Source: an uncultured Lachnospiraceae bacterium
GTDB lineage: Bacteria > Bacillota > Clostridia > Lachnospirales > Lachnospiraceae
Direction: 5' to 3'
Length of the DNA stretch: 56,245 bases
Assembly (NCBI GenBank): GCA_910586095.1
Contig: CAJUHQ010000004.1
Location: 1 to 56,245 of the forward strand
Shown here: positions 53,361 to 56,245 of the stretch, in pieces
Layout: each line of letters begins with the position of its first letter
Numbering within the stretch: position 1 is the first letter of the stretch
Notes under the pieces: generated by a model
Database searches by the model: none
Told to the model about the DNA's origin: nothing
What the model saw: the letters and a program-made list of their open reading frames with translations, nothing else
Position numbers and translations under genes: made by a program

Positions 53361-53990
53361 TCAATTATTGCTTTTCTCAGTCGGAAGACTTTTGAGAGAC
53401 TGTAAATATGTACGTAGCTCATCCAAAATTTCATCATTAAGCGCTAAAATATTCTCAGTATATTTTTTTACAGCCATTTCATCTACTTGCACATTAAACC
53501 GTTTTCCCTTATAATACTCATATAGTTCTTTGCAAGCAACATCTAACTCAGCAAATTTTTCATAATGTCTCTTTTGATAAAATGGAGCTTTACCTATAAA
53601 TAAACTTTCAAAACTACATTCACTCTTCTCCCATTTTTCTTTTTGCAAATTATTTTTCTCTTCCTGTTTTCCATAGTCATAAGCTGGAGCATTATCTAAA
53701 TTTTTCAAATGCAAAGTCGCTTCTATGTATTCCTGCAACGCTGCCCAAATATTAAGATAATTCTCAAATTCAGTATTATACTGACTTTCCCAAATATGCC
53801 TCTTGAAATTTAAATCAGATTCAATAATTTTATTCTGACGTTCTAATATGCTATTATAATTTGCCAAATTTCGCTCATTATAAGAAGAAATTGCTCCGTC
53901 TATGATTCGTTTAGTTATCCATTTACAAGCCGCAACTATTGTAACCGCTGTAACCCCGCCCGATGTAAGAACAGATAAAATAGTATCCAT
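53361..53990 (-). CDS. membrane-anchored coiled-coil protein, partner of the right-hand ATPase
   Basis: 209 residues. An N-terminal hydrophobic segment (about 3-22, SVLTSGGVTAVTIVAACKWI) anchors a helical cytoplasmic or external part (LANYNSILERQNKIIESDLNFKRHIWESQYNTEFENYLNIW...). The overall layout (one membrane helix then long helices) is seen in several phage-defence accessory proteins. It begins 15 bases after the ATPase stop with GGGGGAAG upstream and ends at a strong terminator. It has no catalytic motif. The ATPase-plus-anchor pair suggests a membrane-acting response; this is inference. Confidence 0.7.
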   Translation of the reverse strand: MDTILSVLTSGGVTAVTIVAACKWITKRIIDGAISSYNERNLANYNSILERQNKIIESDLNFKRHIWESQYNTEFENYLNIWAALQEYIEATLHLKNLDNAPAYDYGKQEEKNNLQKEKWEKSECSFESLFIGKAPFYQKRHYEKFAELDVACKELYEYYKGKRFNVQVDEMAVKKYTENILALNDEILDELRTYLQSLKSLPTEKSNN

Positions 53991-54005
53991 TAATTTTACT
54001 TCCCC

Positions 54006-56245
54006 CTAAAATGCATCTCCTAATATTTTTCTTCCATTCGTCCGATCTATTTCTAAATCAAATTCTTCATAATTACATCTCTTAATGCTAGCAATACATG
54101 CCTCATAGCAATTAACAAGAAACTTCGTATCATCAGAAATAGCAGTACAGCGTTCCTCAATGTTTTCTATTCCAAACATCATAATATAGCTTTCAATATC
54201 CTTTATCACTTTTATATTCATCGCAATTTTAAGATATTTTCTTAATTCATCAGCACGGAGTTTTATAGTTTCATATTGTCTATCTCTCTTGCCAATACAC
54301 TTAATTCCATTAATATTACCATCTGAAATAATTATATAGCTTTTCTCCCCTTCTATTTTACATTGTTGCAACAAACAAGAGGATTCTTTCTCTCTACTTT
54401 CTACTAACTTCGTAATATTTATTCCATGCAGATTCCTTAACGAACTATTATCAATTTTATAGAATACATACATCCTAAAAGCATCGAGATAATTAATCTG
54501 TGAATGCACAATTCTTTCACAATGATACATCGCTCGAAAACTTCCATCTTCATAATATTTCCTATGCGCAAACTTGCTCTTTAGGAAATTCTCATTTACA
54601 TAATCTGAAATATTTGATAGAACCTCTTCGTTAAAACACATTAAACGTTTGCAGCAACCTGTAATTTCGCTTTTACCAATATCTAAATAATTATTCAGTG
54701 TAGAAAGATTTAGTATATCCGTAATTTCCCAAATAAACAAGGACGGCATATCAGTAATATTAGTTCTTGCTACAAAATATTCAAAATGTGTTAATACTTT
54801 TTCAATATATGTTTCACCTGCTAGTGTAATTCTTATTTTTCCAAATTCAATTCCTTCGTATTGTCCTGTTTTAACTGCCTGTATTTGCTTTAAAATAGAT
54901 TCTTTTGATACATGATGCAATAAATCAAAAGTAATTAAATGATTCCAATTATTTCTCTTTCGGAATTCGTACATTTCCCATAAAGCCTTTACAATTTCGT
55001 TCTCATCATCACAAATTTTTAGCATATCCCTAGCTAATATTTCAATAGATATAAATTCCCATTCTCTACTTTTCTGTTCTGTTACTTTATTATATGAATT
55101 TTGCAAATACAATAGAATAAGTCGCGATAAATTTATTGCATATCTTTTGTTTCCTTTGTCTTTTCCGTAATCTGTTCGCTTTAAGGTAGTAAAAAAGCCC
55201 TCCTCATTTAATAAATCAAAAATATTTCTAAACAAAATACATCTAGAAGCATATCTAGGCCATTTATACTTATTGTTAATATTGCATAAATTTATATATG
55301 TATCGTAAATCTCATCTTTATCAACATTAATATCTGATAAAATTTCAAATTCCTTTCTAAAATTATTATTAAACAAAGTAAACATCGTGTCTGTCACATA
55401 ATCATCGTTTAATATTTTTTCTATACGATGTATACCTTCTAATAGTTTTTCACAATTTTCATTAAATTTTTCAGGATAATTATCTCTTAATTTTTCAAGA
55501 TATTGTGCCTTTTTATGTATAACATGATCTATTCGGCAATTAAAAGTCATTGATTTTTTGGGTATATATAAACTTACCTTTTGACTATTCATATGCTCAT
55601 TAAAAACAGCTTTTGTTGTATCTCTCATAACAAAAATACAGACATACTCTTTCGTCGGATTACATATAGTATTATTATCTACTTTTATTTCCATAAAAAG
55701 AGTTTCCGCATTATTTCTAAATATGCCAACTTCTGTCACCAAATTTTGCAATCCAATTGATTCATAAAGAGTATCTAAATTTTCAAACACAAAATAGCAG
55801 ACTTTACTTAAATTATTTATACGCTTATTACATATATCCCAAATGAGCATAAATAACAGTAACTCTGAAATTTGATAATTTTCGGTCATAAAATTTTTTA
55901 TATCATAAAGCATATAATGATCAATTTCTTTCCTGTCATTTTTATCAACCAATTGTATAACGTATTTAAATTTATCAAACATATATATAAAATTATTTTT
56001 TATATCATTTTCTGCCATGCATCGTAAATTTGCCTCTGTAGTAAAAATTTCGCAAATTTTACGTATAATTATAGCATGATTTTCGTATACATCTTTATTT
56101 AATTCACAAAATATATTTCCAACAATCGTTGCTAAAAGTTCGTCCCCGCTTCTAATATACTTATCAAATTCAAGAACTACATGACGATTCTTTTCTTTAT
56201 TCATCCAATAATTTATGAATGTAGTTTTACCACACCCTTCATATC
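54006..56245 (-). CDS. P-loop ATPase (KAP/STAND-like), 5' end cut by window edge
   Basis: The frame continues upstream of the first Met (56204) to the window edge: the last bases encode YEGCGKTTFINYWM, a Walker A motif, so the true start lies outside. At least 745 residues are visible. FEFD-like LEFDKYIRSGDELLATIVGNIF follows the P-loop as in KAP proteins. A Walker-B-like VCYFVFENLD lies near visible residue 140. The remaining 550 residues are helical and unrecognised. The gene is extremely AT-rich. With the anchored coiled-coil protein it forms a two-gene operon closed by a terminator. A defence role is plausible, given the KAP and NACHT genes nearby, but not shown. Confidence 0.65.
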   Translation of the reverse strand, partial: YEGCGKTTFINYWMNKEKNRHVVLEFDKYIRSGDELLATIVGNIFCELNKDVYENHAIIIRKICEIFTTEANLRCMAENDIKNNFIYMFDKFKYVIQLVDKNDRKEIDHYMLYDIKNFMTENYQISELLLFMLIWDICNKRINNLSKVCYFVFENLDTLYESIGLQNLVTEVGIFRNNAETLFMEIKVDNNTICNPTKEYVCIFVMRDTTKAVFNEHMNSQKVSLYIPKKSMTFNCRIDHVIHKKAQYLEKLRDNYPEKFNENCEKLLEGIHRIEKILNDDYVTDTMFTLFNNNFRKEFEILSDINVDKDEIYDTYINLCNINNKYKWPRYASRCILFRNIFDLLNEEGFFTTLKRTDYGKDKGNKRYAINLSRLILLYLQNSYNKVTEQKSREWEFISIEILARDMLKICDDENEIVKALWEMYEFRKRNNWNHLITFDLLHHVSKESILKQIQAVKTGQYEGIEFGKIRITLAGETYIEKVLTHFEYFVARTNITDMPSLFIWEITDILNLSTLNNYLDIGKSEITGCCKRLMCFNEEVLSNISDYVNENFLKSKFAHRKYYEDGSFRAMYHCERIVHSQINYLDAFRMYVFYKIDNSSLRNLHGINITKLVESREKESSCLLQQCKIEGEKSYIIISDGNINGIKCIGKRDRQYETIKLRADELRKYLKIAMNIKVIKDIESYIMMFGIENIEERCTAISDDTKFLVNCYEACIASIKRCNYEEFDLEIDRTNGRKILGDAF

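Larger units (their letters stand above)
15740..56245. mobile_element. integrated mobile region with Tn916-type integrase (left end inside window, right end not seen)
   Basis: Base composition falls abruptly to AT-rich just right of the phosphatase gene, and the next genes are a Tn916-like integrase and excisionase with repeated arm-type sites. Beyond them are defence-like operons, surface proteins, a primase-like gene and a transposon-like recombinase module; no housekeeping gene appears to the right edge. The left boundary near 15.74-15.86 kb is inferred. No right end, relaxase or secretion genes are visible, so the region may be one large integrative element or several nested ones. Confidence 0.6.

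Overview
The window looks like a chromosome segment of a gut-type Firmicute, most likely a Lachnospiraceae-like Clostridium relative. It has strong AGGAGG ribosome sites, sigma-A and sigma-D type promoters, a LytTR response regulator, and a Tn916-type integrase inserted beside ordinary chromosomal genes. The species cannot be named from sequence reading alone. No rRNA, tRNA or CRISPR array was seen.

Positions 1-15,733 are GC-richer chromosome. They carry a partial MBOAT acyltransferase, an RNA m5C methyltransferase, a GH3-family protein, a PutP-type sodium/solute symporter, an ArsR-type regulator converging on a secreted GH43 arabinanase, a small RelA/SpoT-type alarmone synthetase, and an aldo/keto reductase with a ferredoxin-like tail. 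A four-gene group follows (11,678-15,115): two hypothetical proteins, one with a FliD-C-like segment, a LytTR response regulator and a coiled-coil protein. Two sigma-D-like promoters there suggest a motility or surface regulon. A low-molecular-weight tyrosine phosphatase ends the block.

At about 15.74 kb composition drops sharply to AT-rich and an integrated mobile region starts. It opens with repeated arm-type sites, a Tn916-like integrase and its excisionase. Next is a compact three-gene operon (KAP P-loop NTPase, a protein with a nucleoside-deoxyribosyltransferase/TIR-like C-terminus, and an unknown protein) with its own promoter and terminator. It has the shape of an undescribed antiphage system. 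From 21 to 42 kb there is a secreted-protein block: a 1,507-residue thioester-domain-like protein, two lipoproteins, a BspA-type repeat protein, a CxxC-repeat protein, a sortase-anchored-like protein and a small secreted protein. Three of these share one N-terminal domain. Interspersed are a primase-like protein with two long direct repeats beside it, a DUF262 protein, a NERD protein, an XRE regulator and several structured noncoding stretches.

Positions 42.4-56.2 kb hold an SH3-tailed membrane protein, a GC-rich structured noncoding island, a NACHT NTPase with pentapeptide repeats (a bacterial NLR-like candidate defence protein), a helicase-associated-domain protein, and a Tn554-like module of three tyrosine recombinases plus a small TnpC-like protein. 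The window ends in a second P-loop ATPase operon whose Walker A motif lies in the last bases, so that gene is cut by the edge. No relaxase or type IV secretion gene is visible. The far end of the mobile region is outside the window.
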